From Aureispira sp. CCB-QB1 (GTDB lineage Bacteria > Bacteroidota > Bacteroidia > Chitinophagales > Saprospiraceae), in contig NZ_JHBV01000029.1 of the NCBI RefSeq assembly GCF_000724545.1, forward strand, positions 170,818 through 234,817: a stretch of DNA of 64,000 bases, in the 5' to 3' direction. Shown one piece after another: positions 18,232 through 27,241 of the stretch. Under the pieces are notes generated by a model. That model had not been told where the DNA came from. It saw nothing but the letters and a program-made list of their open reading frames with translations, and did no database searches. Each line of letters starts with the position of its first letter. Position 1 is the stretch's first letter. The translations under genes were made by a program, and so were the position numbers.

Positions 18232-19524
18232 ATGAATTTACAATCAATTAAACAACGTTTTGGAATTATAGGTAATTCTCCAACCTTAAATCATGCCTTG
18301 CAAATAGCCGTACAAGTGGCACCAACAGATTTATCTGTACTCATAGAGGGGGCAAGTGGTGTTGGAAAAGAATCTTTTTCCAAAATTATACACAATTTAT
18401 CGAGTCGAAAGCATCAAAAATTTATTGCCATTAACTGTGGTGCTTTGCCCGAAAGCACGTTGTATTCTGAACTCTTTGGGCATACTAAAAATGCCTTTAC
18501 AGGAGCAACAACAGAACGAAAAGGTTATTTTGAAACGGTCAATGGTGGAACTATTTTCTTAGATGAAATTGGAGAAATGCCTGCCAAACTACAACAGTTC
18601 TTACTGCGTGTTTTGGAACAAGGTGAGTTTGTCAAAATGGGTTCCAACAAAGTTGAAAAAACAGATGTTCGGGTCATTGCAGCCACTAATGTTAAGCTAC
18701 TGGAGAATGTACAGCAAGGGAAATTTAGAGAAGATTTGTACTATCGACTCAATACGGTTCCCATCAAGGTTCCTCCATTAAAAGATCGTTCAGAAGATAT
18801 TCACATTTTGTTCCGAAAATTTGCAGCTGACTTTGCAGAACGTTATAAAACGACTCCCGTTCGTTTGGACGAACGAGCCCAGCTACTATTAGAAAATTAT
18901 AGTTGGCCAGGTAATATTCGGGAGCTAAAAAATATCGCCTTACAAGTTTCTGCACTGTCCGATAACAAGACAATTACAGCGGACGAACTCTTGCAATTTA
19001 TTCCTAAAGCATTGGATAGAAACTTGCCAGCAATCAGCAATCAATTTGGAGGTGGGTTTGATAATGCTGCAGGTTCTGGTTTTTATGAACGGGAGATTTT
19101 GTTCAAGTTTTTGTATGAAATGAAAAAAGATTTGGCTGATCTAAAAACATTGATTGCCGAAATTGCGCATACCAATAATCTTCAAATGCCTAATGGCACA
19201 ACAGCTTCGAGTCTAACGCCTGTCCCCAGTTTTCAAGCTCAAACCAAGGCTAGCTTTAACAACTCGGACTATGAGGAAGAAAATTACGAGGAACACAATA
19301 GCAAACATACTCCTATTGTCATCAATTCTGAACGACCTGTTAGTAATAAATATAGCGATGTGGAAGAAATTGAAGAATCCTTATCCATTGAAGATATGGA
19401 GCAAGAATTAATCAAAAAAGCGCTAGCCAAACATCGAGGAAAGCGCAAAGAAGCGGCAAAGGAACTCGGCATTTCAGAACGGACATTGTATCGAAAAATT
19501 CGTCAATATGAAATTGAGGCTTAA
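18232..19524 (+). CDS. Sigma-54-dependent AAA+ transcriptional activator without receiver domain
   Basis: 430 aa. The AAA+ domain starts almost at residue 1 with Walker A GASGVGKE (40-47), the sigma-54 contact loop as NAFTGA (87-92; first Gly replaced by Asn), Walker B GGTIFLDE (105-112) and the R-finger region REDLYYRLNTVP. A long acidic linker (about 330-385, rich in Glu/Asp/Tyr) leads to a Fis-type helix-turn-helix (KRKEAAKELGISERTLYRKI, about 405-425). There is no N-terminal receiver, GAF or PAS domain, so activity must be controlled by partners, oligomerisation or expression. It lies 6 nt after the DUF4139-like gene. Targets are unknown. Confidence 0.93.
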   Translation: MNLQSIKQRFGIIGNSPTLNHALQIAVQVAPTDLSVLIEGASGVGKESFSKIIHNLSSRKHQKFIAINCGALPESTLYSELFGHTKNAFTGATTERKGYFETVNGGTIFLDEIGEMPAKLQQFLLRVLEQGEFVKMGSNKVEKTDVRVIAATNVKLLENVQQGKFREDLYYRLNTVPIKVPPLKDRSEDIHILFRKFAADFAERYKTTPVRLDERAQLLLENYSWPGNIRELKNIALQVSALSDNKTITADELLQFIPKALDRNLPAISNQFGGGFDNAAGSGFYEREILFKFLYEMKKDLADLKTLIAEIAHTNNLQMPNGTTASSLTPVPSFQAQTKASFNNSDYEEENYEEHNSKHTPIVINSERPVSNKYSDVEEIEESLSIEDMEQELIKKALAKHRGKRKEAAKELGISERTLYRKIRQYEIEA

Positions 19525-19560
19525 TGAAACCACGCAGTAGCGCCTTGTATTAGTTTTATA
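19523..19560. repeat. Family B repeat fragment
   Basis: The words GAAACCACGCAGTAGCG and CCTTGTATTAGTTTTATAA directly after the sigma-54 activator stop match parts of the copies at 7547 (GAAACCACGCAATAGC) and 16372. Termini are not intact. Confidence 0.35.
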
Positions 19561-19661
19561 AATGCAATTGATTTTGCCTCATTTTCTCTTGATAAAATAT
19601 TCTGATATAGCACCAAAGATAAACCAACGATCAATAATACGATCTTATTTTTGGTGCTATT

Positions 19662-21056
19662 TTAAATCAACTTTTTATCTCTTGCTTTTCTTGTTTTCAG
19701 AATATTCCATACCAATCCAAAAGCAGGTAAGGTAATCAACCAAGCTACTCGGCTATTATAACGATCATAAACACCAGAAGTTGAAGCAACAATAAATGCA
19801 TTTACCAAAATTCCCAAAATTAGCAGTGTAGCCAATGCCTTTTCTTGTTCTGAATAACCTCTATAAAAAAAGAAAGCCATCAAAACAATAAACGCAGATA
19901 AATATAACACAACCTTTTGCACAAAATTAGCGACATATACTTCCTGCTCTGTATATGTTTTTAGAACTTGGCGACTGTCTTGCCCTGCCAAATAATAGGT
20001 AGGAAAATAAGGTTTTATGGGAGCCATAAATGGGTGACCTTTGGTATTCCCCATATCTTCCTGATTGTTATAATCAAAAAAAGAGAGCTGCATCAAGGTG
20101 GCTTCTAAACTACGAATAATATACTTTTTTAAATACTTGGGCTGGGTTAAAATTTTCCAACATAACTCATTGTAAAAGGCTACTTTTTCATCCGACCAAT
20201 GCCATAAATCCTTCTTGTTCAAATAACTTCCTGTCGACCATAAAAAATACCGTCCCAAACCCAATGACTTTATATGCCCGCAAATATCATGGTCGAATTC
20301 CGTGCAATTTTCTTCTAAATAGCTTTGGGCTAGACCAAAATCACACAATCGAGCAAACAAAAATATTCCTCCGCCTTCAGTTCCAACAAAGCCTCCACCT
20401 CGACTGTATTGAATGGTACAAGTTGTTAGATAACTCCCTCCTACCAGAGCCATCATAAATGCCAATTTTCGACCTGTAATCCCCAATTGTTGGTACCTAG
20501 CTTTCCCTCCTTTCAAGAACCTTCCCAACAACACTACCAAAAGTAGAATTAGATTTAACAACGTATGCGAATTATGCATTCCTGAAGATAGAAGAAATAA
20601 AAAGACTGCTATTCCAAAATCTCTTCTTGATATATTGGTTGCTAGTAATAAAAGACAGAAACTGAGTAGGACAATTGGAGTAAAAATATCTGGCATTAGC
20701 ATGCTAACGTGAAAAGAAGCTGCCGTTGTTGCTGCAATCATGCAAATATAAGAAGTCAAAGAAACTGCTAAGTATTTGCTAGGGAAAAAGTATTTAAAAA
20801 TCAAGTGAATAGCTCCTATCAAAATAATTCCCTGTGCCAATAAAACCAACCACAAAGACTCCCATAAACTAACGTGTCGTATAAAACCGCCATACAGCCA
20901 CAATCGTGTATTGCCTGCTTTTCCTTCAAATCCTGAAATAATATACCCCAATGAGTCGGTAAAAAACAAGGGAAAACCATTATAAAAAGCTGGAATACAT
21001 AGTACAATAGAAAGAAGAAAGAAAAGAAGAATATATTGTTTATTTGATATCCTCAT
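19662..21056 (-). CDS. Polytopic inner-membrane protein, unknown function
   Basis: 464 aa with roughly ten hydrophobic segments: 9-25, 70-90, 95-115, 120-145, 150-170, 195-215 and a C-terminal group at 385-450. The first periplasmic loop (FYNGFPLFFTDSLGYIISGF) and later long loop with several Cys and aromatic residues resemble the general plan of GT-C type membrane glycosyltransferases, but I cannot find the diagnostic Asp pair, so no function is given. Monocistronic on the minus strand. Confidence 0.65.
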   Translation of the reverse strand: MRISNKQYILLFFLLSIVLCIPAFYNGFPLFFTDSLGYIISGFEGKAGNTRLWLYGGFIRHVSLWESLWLVLLAQGIILIGAIHLIFKYFFPSKYLAVSLTSYICMIAATTAASFHVSMLMPDIFTPIVLLSFCLLLLATNISRRDFGIAVFLFLLSSGMHNSHTLLNLILLLVVLLGRFLKGGKARYQQLGITGRKLAFMMALVGGSYLTTCTIQYSRGGGFVGTEGGGIFLFARLCDFGLAQSYLEENCTEFDHDICGHIKSLGLGRYFLWSTGSYLNKKDLWHWSDEKVAFYNELCWKILTQPKYLKKYIIRSLEATLMQLSFFDYNNQEDMGNTKGHPFMAPIKPYFPTYYLAGQDSRQVLKTYTEQEVYVANFVQKVVLYLSAFIVLMAFFFYRGYSEQEKALATLLILGILVNAFIVASTSGVYDRYNSRVAWLITLPAFGLVWNILKTRKARDKKLI

Positions 21057-21364
21057 AAAGATTCCGTTTGTTTTAAAAGCAAAAGAATAGTATGCTTACA
21101 GTAATAAAGAGGACATAAAATAAGTATCCTTTTTTTAGTCGTAAAAACATTACGCCTCCTCAAAAGACTCTTATAAAATGCCATATACTTAATAGATAGG
21201 GTACTAAAATCGTGTAAACATAAAAAATTATAACCTTAATTACAAGTTCATCTAACAGGTATTCTAGAAATATTTATGCAATACATATTTCTATTTTTAT
21301 CTTTTAAACAGTAATGATTCGTACATTAGTACCCCCCTATTACTATTACTTAATAAAAAGCTTA

Positions 21365-22408
21365 ATGAATATGTATAAACTTACTTATTATCTAATTTCT
21401 ATCGCTTATTTTTCCATCTGTCTTGCCTGTGTTTCGGTACCCAAAAACACACACAAATCTTCTGAGCGTATTGCTACAGGGGCAGGTCCCGAAGATATAC
21501 TCTTAGATACTATTTCATGTCAACACCCTAGATTACTGGTTTCTTGCACCAATCGCCGCTTAAAAGATAGTATTCCTAATGGGAATATTTATGCCATTGA
21601 TTTGGACAAAGATTCTTTAATCAGTCGTCCTCTCCTACGGGTCAACGAACCCGACACACTCGTTTTTCAACCACATGGATTTGACTTGATTCGTCAAAAT
21701 GGAAAAGTGTATTTATTTATCGTTTCTCATGACGAGCAAAGAGACAAACACTATGTTTACAAATATGAAGTAAACGAGCAACAACTTAAATTTGTAAAAG
21801 CCTATCAAAATATATTAATGAACTCCCCTAATACTGTTGTTGCCTTAAAAAAAGGAGGCTTCTATACTAGTATTGACCAAAAGAAACGAGGCAATCAACT
21901 CGCCTTGCTTTTTAAAGCAAAATCAGGTAGCATCGTTTTTTGTGATGAGCAAGGTGGTTGGGCAAAAGTTGCTTCTAAATTGGCGTACCCAAATGGCTTG
22001 TATATTACATCCAAAGAGCGTTATTTATACGCAAGTACCACACGCCAGCATACTCTATTTAAGTACAGTATTAAAGCAGATGGAAATTTGATTAATCGAG
22101 AAAAAGTTACTCAATTGGTCGGCGGAGACAATATAAGATTAGGTCAAAACAAAGAACTCTTAATTCCTGCACATCTCAAAGCATTTAAGTTTTTTGCTCA
22201 TTTCAAGGACTCATCCAAGATAGCTCCTAGCGTTGTTTATAGTGTAAATACTACTGATGGAACCAAAGAAGTGGCATATTCTAACGATGGGAAGCAAATT
22301 AGTGCTGCATCAACTGCTGTTAGCTACAAAAATCATCTATATATTGCGCAAGTTTATCAACCCTATATATTACGCATTAAGCGAGAAAATAAGGTTTCTA
22401 AAAAATAG
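21365..22408 (+). CDS. Lipoprotein with SMP-30/arylesterase-like beta-propeller
   Basis: 347 aa from the ATG at 21365 (another ATG at 21371). An earlier in-frame ATG at 21314 would add 17 residues before the signal peptide and is less likely. The signal peptide ends in the lipobox LAC (ISICLACVSV region). The body has propeller blades with GPEDILLD, HPRLLVSCTN, NGNIYAIDLD, FQPHGFDLI, YPNGLYITSKERYLYASTT and TAVSYKNHLYIAQVY; PNGL and the HGFDLI pattern resemble paraoxonase/arylesterase and SMP-30 proteins. It may be a periplasmic lactonase or esterase; metal ligands cannot be confirmed by eye. Confidence 0.72.
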   Translation: MNMYKLTYYLISIAYFSICLACVSVPKNTHKSSERIATGAGPEDILLDTISCQHPRLLVSCTNRRLKDSIPNGNIYAIDLDKDSLISRPLLRVNEPDTLVFQPHGFDLIRQNGKVYLFIVSHDEQRDKHYVYKYEVNEQQLKFVKAYQNILMNSPNTVVALKKGGFYTSIDQKKRGNQLALLFKAKSGSIVFCDEQGGWAKVASKLAYPNGLYITSKERYLYASTTRQHTLFKYSIKADGNLINREKVTQLVGGDNIRLGQNKELLIPAHLKAFKFFAHFKDSSKIAPSVVYSVNTTDGTKEVAYSNDGKQISAASTAVSYKNHLYIAQVYQPYILRIKRENKVSKK

Positions 22409-22575
22409 TACTTTAAGCCTTCGTTAAATAAATCTATATTTTTATGTCTTTTTTCTTGCAAAAAAAAAGAAAAAGTCTGACATTGGGACTAGATCAAAAA
22501 AAACACTTGATCTTCTTTAAAAAAAACACTACTAAAATTAAATTTTAGTAATTAAATATAATGGTTTTCATAGCT

Positions 22576-22646
22576 TAGGTTTGGTGGGGTAATCAAACCT
22601 AACAGGGTTGGTCTGCTCGGGGGAAATGACCAACCCATTTTTTTTG
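22576..22646 (+). terminator. Tandem hairpin terminator
   Basis: Two hairpins in series: AGGTTTG / CAAACCT (22577-22600) and GGGTTGGTC / GACCAACCC (22605-22636), the latter followed by ATTTTTTTT. It lies 170 nt after the propeller gene and 20 nt before the end of the convergent esterase gene. Confidence 0.75.
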
Positions 22647-22666
22647 CCCTTACTAAACCTTTCGAT

Positions 22667-24688
22667 TTATTTTCCTCTCTTTATAATTTTTTTAGTCTCA
22701 ACTACTTTTTCTGCATTCATCAAGGCAATAAAATAAATTCCTTCTTTCCAATCAGCCATTGAAATTTTATAATTTCCATTCACAGAGTTAGCTTGATACA
22801 TAAGCTTTCCTGAAATATCTGTAACAATAATTTGTTCAATATCTGGTGCCACATTGGTTAGATATACTTCTGTTTCAACAGGATTGGGAAATACATTTGC
22901 AGTAACATGGTCTTCCTTGATAACAATAGAGTGTTGTGAACTTTTTCTCATAGATGGATTGGCAATTGTCACTGAAACTTGATCTGTGTGAGTTGCTCCT
23001 TGGTCATCCATTACCTCCAATTCAAACACATAGGTTCCTGCTGCTAAATTATTCACCATAGTCGTGACATTTTGTGGCGTTTGAAGCGAAACAACAGAAG
23101 CCTTTGGACTTATAATCAATCCATTCAAATAAGCATATTCTGCTCCATTGGCAGTATCTACTTCAAATAAAATTTCCCCAGAAGCATCCGCCTCAACATC
23201 ATTGAGAATAACTGCTTGCGTTGTATTGTTTGTTGCATTAAGAATTCCAGATTGACTCCCTATTGTGTAACGAGTTGTTTTATTTCCTGTTCCATTTCTC
23301 CCACCATAAAATGTAAAATCATACAAACCATTTGGAGCCAAACCATCAACGATAATTTTTCTAGCAACACCTCTACTACGTATCCAATAAGTAGATGCTA
23401 TAACAGCATCTGGCATTACTCCAGAATTATTTCCTGTAGAAAGTCCGCTTAGCTTAGTGCTCCAAGCATCCAAGAGATGCAAAGTAACTCCTGTTGGATT
23501 ATTTTGATCATCAACCAAATTATTAATAGTTGTTCCTACAGATACTTGACCAAGCGTATTATTCCAAGGGGCTGTTGCTAATATCGTATTCGGAGTATAA
23601 CTAAAGTTGATTAATATTGGATTACCAGAAGTACTAACTGGCCCACTCAACAAACGCCATTGGTAAGAAGTAATGGTACCATCACTATCTAAGCTCCCAG
23701 TCCCATCTAAAGTAACTGCATTTTGTGGGCTTGTAATATGTATATCTGCTCCCGCATCCGCAACAGGCGGAACATTAGGGACAACAACAGATTTGCTTTG
23801 AGCAAATAACCATGCCCACATATTATCGTTGTAATACGCAGCCGACCAAGCATTGTGCCCCGATGCTTTGTATAAAGTAAAAGCAAGGTTTTGAGTAGGA
23901 GAATGCACACCTGATGCGATGCTAAAACTAGTTCCATCAAACTGAAATGTTTGGTCTGTTGTTGCTGGTCCCAATTCATTAGGGTCATTTGGGTTCGGGT
24001 AAGTATAAGGATACAAGTACCCTTCTCTGAGGATTGTAGGACCACCTACATTTGCTATTCTATCTACATTTTGTGCTGTAAAAGGAATTTTTACTACTTT
24101 ATCTCCAAAATTATGAAATGCCCAAATTGGCACACTTTGAAGATGCGGGGATGGGTCCGCTACCTTATCTGCTCCACAAATAGGCACCATCGCTGCCACC
24201 AAATTGGGATAAGCCTCTCCAAATTTCCACACAGAGCCCCCTCCTGCACTTAATCCAGTGACATAAATTCGGCTAACATCAATTGGGTAACCCACATTTA
24301 ATAAATAGTCAATCAATTGTTCCAATAAGATAGGCATATGCCTTGACGATGTTTGTGGAGCAATAATAATAGCAGGAAAATGTCTACCAGAACCTCCATT
24401 AGGATTGCTAATCGCCTGACCGATTCGCTTCATTGGTCCATGTCTCAATACTCTATTCAAATCAGGAAGCTGCCCACTACCTCGTTCTCCTCGACCATGT
24501 AGGAATAAAACAAGTGGATAAACTTGCCCTGAAGTATAATTTTGTGGCAAATATTCATAATAACCATAAGGCTTGCCATCTCCTTGCACTTTTTCAATTG
24601 CTGTTAACTGTCCTGAATTACCCGAAGGTTGCCCATAGGCAGTTAAAATAAAACACAAACTGATCAAAATTAATAGTAGTTTCTTCAT
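22667..24688 (-). CDS. Secreted alpha/beta-hydrolase esterase with T9SS sorting domain
   Basis: 673 aa from the Met that begins MKKLLLILISLCFILTAYGQ; an upstream in-frame ATG at 24724 would add 12 residues. Domains in order: alpha/beta-hydrolase similar to PHB-depolymerase/feruloyl-esterase types (about 25-300) with LVLFLHGRGERG and nucleophile TGLSAGGG; a PKD-like segment starting VADAGADIHITSPQ; a beta-sandwich region; and a C-terminal T9SS type A domain (VFPNPVETEVYLTNV to KKIIKRGK). It should act outside the cell on a polymer or aromatic ester, although the substrate is unknown. Confidence 0.87.
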   Translation of the reverse strand: MKKLLLILISLCFILTAYGQPSGNSGQLTAIEKVQGDGKPYGYYEYLPQNYTSGQVYPLVLFLHGRGERGSGQLPDLNRVLRHGPMKRIGQAISNPNGGSGRHFPAIIIAPQTSSRHMPILLEQLIDYLLNVGYPIDVSRIYVTGLSAGGGSVWKFGEAYPNLVAAMVPICGADKVADPSPHLQSVPIWAFHNFGDKVVKIPFTAQNVDRIANVGGPTILREGYLYPYTYPNPNDPNELGPATTDQTFQFDGTSFSIASGVHSPTQNLAFTLYKASGHNAWSAAYYNDNMWAWLFAQSKSVVVPNVPPVADAGADIHITSPQNAVTLDGTGSLDSDGTITSYQWRLLSGPVSTSGNPILINFSYTPNTILATAPWNNTLGQVSVGTTINNLVDDQNNPTGVTLHLLDAWSTKLSGLSTGNNSGVMPDAVIASTYWIRSRGVARKIIVDGLAPNGLYDFTFYGGRNGTGNKTTRYTIGSQSGILNATNNTTQAVILNDVEADASGEILFEVDTANGAEYAYLNGLIISPKASVVSLQTPQNVTTMVNNLAAGTYVFELEVMDDQGATHTDQVSVTIANPSMRKSSQHSIVIKEDHVTANVFPNPVETEVYLTNVAPDIEQIIVTDISGKLMYQANSVNGNYKISMADWKEGIYFIALMNAEKVVETKKIIKRGK

Positions 24689-24724
24689 AAGAAATTTAGA
24701 TTTTAATAAAAAAGATAATTTCAC

Positions 24725-25080
24725 TTACAAAAGGGGGATTTTAATATTTTTTACTACTCAAAAGTATAAAATACTTCATCCCTTAATTCATCTTTTTTTC
24801 GCCATAATCTAAACTCAAACGAAGCCCACTCTTAACTAAAAACATAATGATCAACCAATTAAAAATCTAAAAAGTCTAACTTCTTTCTATGAAAAAGCTA
24901 TTAACATTTAGTAAAAAAAACATTTAATGAGTAAAATATAAAGCTTCAAAACTTTTTCTATTCTTCATCTGTTTACCTTAATAAATAGCTTATAAATGCT
25001 TTATTTGACTAAAAAAAAAGAAAAAAAGCAACCTTTTGAAAAAAAGTACGTTAGGTTATACAATTTCACATTAACTTTTT
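24725..25080. other. AT-rich intergenic stretch without gene
   Basis: About 350 bp between the esterase start and the promoter of the DUF2795 gene. No frame with coding character and no repeat of families A or B was recognised. It should hold the esterase promoter. Confidence 0.4.
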
Positions 25081-25088
25081 TACATTTG
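25081..25088 (+). promoter_or_regulatory. Candidate -7 element of the DUF2795 gene
   Basis: TACATTTG is an exact TAnnTTTG match 82 nt before the start codon. The -33 element is not clear. Confidence 0.45.
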
Positions 25089-25170
25089 CAGCGTTTCTAA
25101 CAACAGCCATATTATAACATGGTTGAGGAACCTTAACAATTGAATTTAAAAACTAAAATTATACTATATT

Positions 25171-25392
25171 ATGTATTGGACTTTAGAATTAGCCTCTCAC
25201 CTACAAGATGCTCCTTGGCCAGCAACTCGCGATGAGTTAATTGACTACGCAATTCGTTCTGGTGCGCCTATTGAAGTAATCGAAAATCTTCAAGCTCTTG
25301 AAGACGAAGGCGAAGTATATGAGGGCATTGAAGATATTTGGGCTGACTTTCCAACAAAATCAGATTTCTTCTTCCCAGAAGACGAGTATTAA
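25171..25392 (+). CDS. DUF2795 family small acidic protein
   Basis: 73 aa. The sequence LASHLQDAPWPATRDELIDY followed by AIRSGAPIEVIENLQ is the DUF2795 pattern (A-L-x-D-a-x-W-P-a-t-k-x-E-L-i). The second half is strongly acidic (EDEGEVYEGIEDIWADFPT and a Glu/Asp-rich end). It is a conserved small protein of unknown role in Bacteroidota, cytoplasmic, with no signal peptide. It stands alone with its own promoter-like motif and a strong terminator, which suggests a well-expressed independent transcript. Confidence 0.9.
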   Translation: MYWTLELASHLQDAPWPATRDELIDYAIRSGAPIEVIENLQALEDEGEVYEGIEDIWADFPTKSDFFFPEDEY

Positions 25393-25415
25393 GATCTGAA
25401 AATACTAACAATAGG

Positions 25416-25450
25416 AAGAGCGCTGAATTAAATAATTCAGCGCTCTTTTT
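25416..25450 (+). terminator. Intrinsic terminator of the DUF2795 gene
   Basis: AAGAGCGCTGAATT / AATTCAGCGCTCTT forms a perfect 14-bp stem with a 4-nt loop followed by TTT and then GTC. It may also serve the convergent gene ending at 25479. Confidence 0.88.
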
Positions 25451-25478
25451 GTCATTAGTCTACTAACTTTTTATAACA

Positions 25479-26645
25479 CTAGTTTAATATTTTGCTTAAT
25501 TCTTCTTTTTGTGCAACCGAAAGCGGTTCGTTCTCTAATGCCCATAAGGCATATTTCTTAACTAGCGGATGTTGCTCACAGTTACTAGTAAAAGACCAAA
25601 CCAAAGCATCATATATTGCGTCGTTAATTAGATTCGTTTTATCTTCTTCTGTCTGTTCAGATTCACCATAGGCTTCTATCCCTCCTTCGTATTTTACATA
25701 GTCCAGGGTTTGAATCAAACGTAATATTGATTTGTAACTTCCACTAAACATAAACTCACACCACAACATATCCAATTGTGCGGGGTTAATAATAACATCG
25801 TAGGGATTCGGTAAAGCAGATTTCTGTAGTTCTACATAAGCTTCGGATTCAATTCCTTTTAAGTTTTCTAAAAATTCCTCTGCTTCTAAGTCACTATAGT
25901 ACAATAAGTAAATTAAATGAAACCGTGTATTCTCATCCTCTTTTTGATAGGCATTTAGAATTTGATGCAGCAAAAATTTATTGTGATTAACAATCTCTAG
26001 CATTGCTGAAAAAACAGGCAAAAAAGAATTCTCGTTTTCCGACATTTCGCTCTTAGCATAATAGATATAATGGGCGATAGCTGCTTCAGGTCGTTGATCT
26101 CTATAATAACCTTGCATCCATTTATTAAATCCTTCTTCCCCCTTTACCTTAAAAGCATCATAAGCTGGCAGTTGTTGTACAACAAGCTCTGATTTCAAAA
26201 CCTTAGATTTACCTGATACTAAATCTCTTATTTTTATTTTAACCTTATATTTTCCAAATAAATCTTTCTCTCCAAATGCAACTTTAAGAATAGCATCTCC
26301 CATTTGGAGGTATTTAGGATTTATTTTTTTGTCAGACAGAATAGGCAAGTCCGTTTCTTTTAAAAATTCTTTTCTTTTTGGCGTTGTGATAACAATATCA
26401 TAGACAGCATTAACTTTTCCATTCTCGTCTAATCCAAAATCTCCAGCAACAACAGCAATAAATGTATTTTGCCCTTTAAAAACTGTTTTTGTGGTCATTA
26501 TTTGGGGAATAGTAGTACTAACCGTTTTATACCATTTATCTTGAAATGTATAATCTGTTGTTACCAATAACAATCCATCAATCGCAAAAAGATTGGAAAG
26601 GTAAAACAAAAAATAGATTGTTAGTAGAGTTTTTATAGTATTCAT
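25479..26645 (-). CDS. Secreted protein of unknown function
   Basis: 388 aa with an N-terminal signal sequence (TLLTIYFLFYLSNLFAIDG). The first 170 residues look like a beta-sandwich; the sequence from about 185 to 388 is helical with repeated LEILNHN/ALLWS-type helices, possibly a repeat fold. No catalytic motif or family is recognised. It appears monocistronic. Confidence 0.68.
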   Translation of the reverse strand: MNTIKTLLTIYFLFYLSNLFAIDGLLLVTTDYTFQDKWYKTVSTTIPQIMTTKTVFKGQNTFIAVVAGDFGLDENGKVNAVYDIVITTPKRKEFLKETDLPILSDKKINPKYLQMGDAILKVAFGEKDLFGKYKVKIKIRDLVSGKSKVLKSELVVQQLPAYDAFKVKGEEGFNKWMQGYYRDQRPEAAIAHYIYYAKSEMSENENSFLPVFSAMLEIVNHNKFLLHQILNAYQKEDENTRFHLIYLLYYSDLEAEEFLENLKGIESEAYVELQKSALPNPYDVIINPAQLDMLWCEFMFSGSYKSILRLIQTLDYVKYEGGIEAYGESEQTEEDKTNLINDAIYDALVWSFTSNCEQHPLVKKYALWALENEPLSVAQKEELSKILN

Positions 26646-27241
26646 ATTTTTAATTTAGGTGTGTATGGAAACGAAACTTACAACTAAATATAGGCTTATT
26701 TTTCAATAAGTCTGTCTGCAAATTATTATAAAACAATATCTCCTTTATAAAATAAACTACGATTCTTATCAAATTATTTGAACGATCCAAACCCTTCATT
26801 TGGAAAATGAAAATTGTCCTAAATCGACACAAAAATAGCTCTCCCTTTTGCAAGGGATTGTAAAACAAAGCAATCTACAAAAGCCATATAATATTCTAAA
26901 AAAAGGTTTCTAAATCAGAATAGCAAAACTATTAAACTACATATAGTTTAAGTCTAAAATAAAATTCCAAATTTGCTTCTTAAAAGCTTGCTTTTCTCCT
27001 CAGATTACAATTACTTTGCGACAATCCAATAGTTGAACATTTAGCTTTTAAATGTTCAAAGGTTAGAATCTAAAAATACCCCACTACTACTTAAAAAATC
27101 ATGTTCTTAGGCACTGCAACACGTTCTAATTTTCCAAGCCTGTTTGTTGGAATTGGATTTTTTATTTGTTGTAAGCTATCAAAGAATGTTATATATAGGT
27201 TTTCAATTTAGTATTCTTCTAATCTCAAATTTAAAAACGCG
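26646..27241. other. Long intergenic stretch upstream of pyruvate carboxylase
   Basis: About 600 bp between divergent genes. A 72-codon minus-strand frame at 26650-26868 has no features of a real gene. No tRNA, riboswitch or repeat of families A or B was recognised. The promoters of both flanking genes should be here. Confidence 0.4.

Noticed and set aside
26650..26868. A 72-codon minus-strand frame upstream of the 388-aa secreted protein gene
   Set aside because: No signal peptide, domain or conserved motif; likely chance in an AT-rich spacer.
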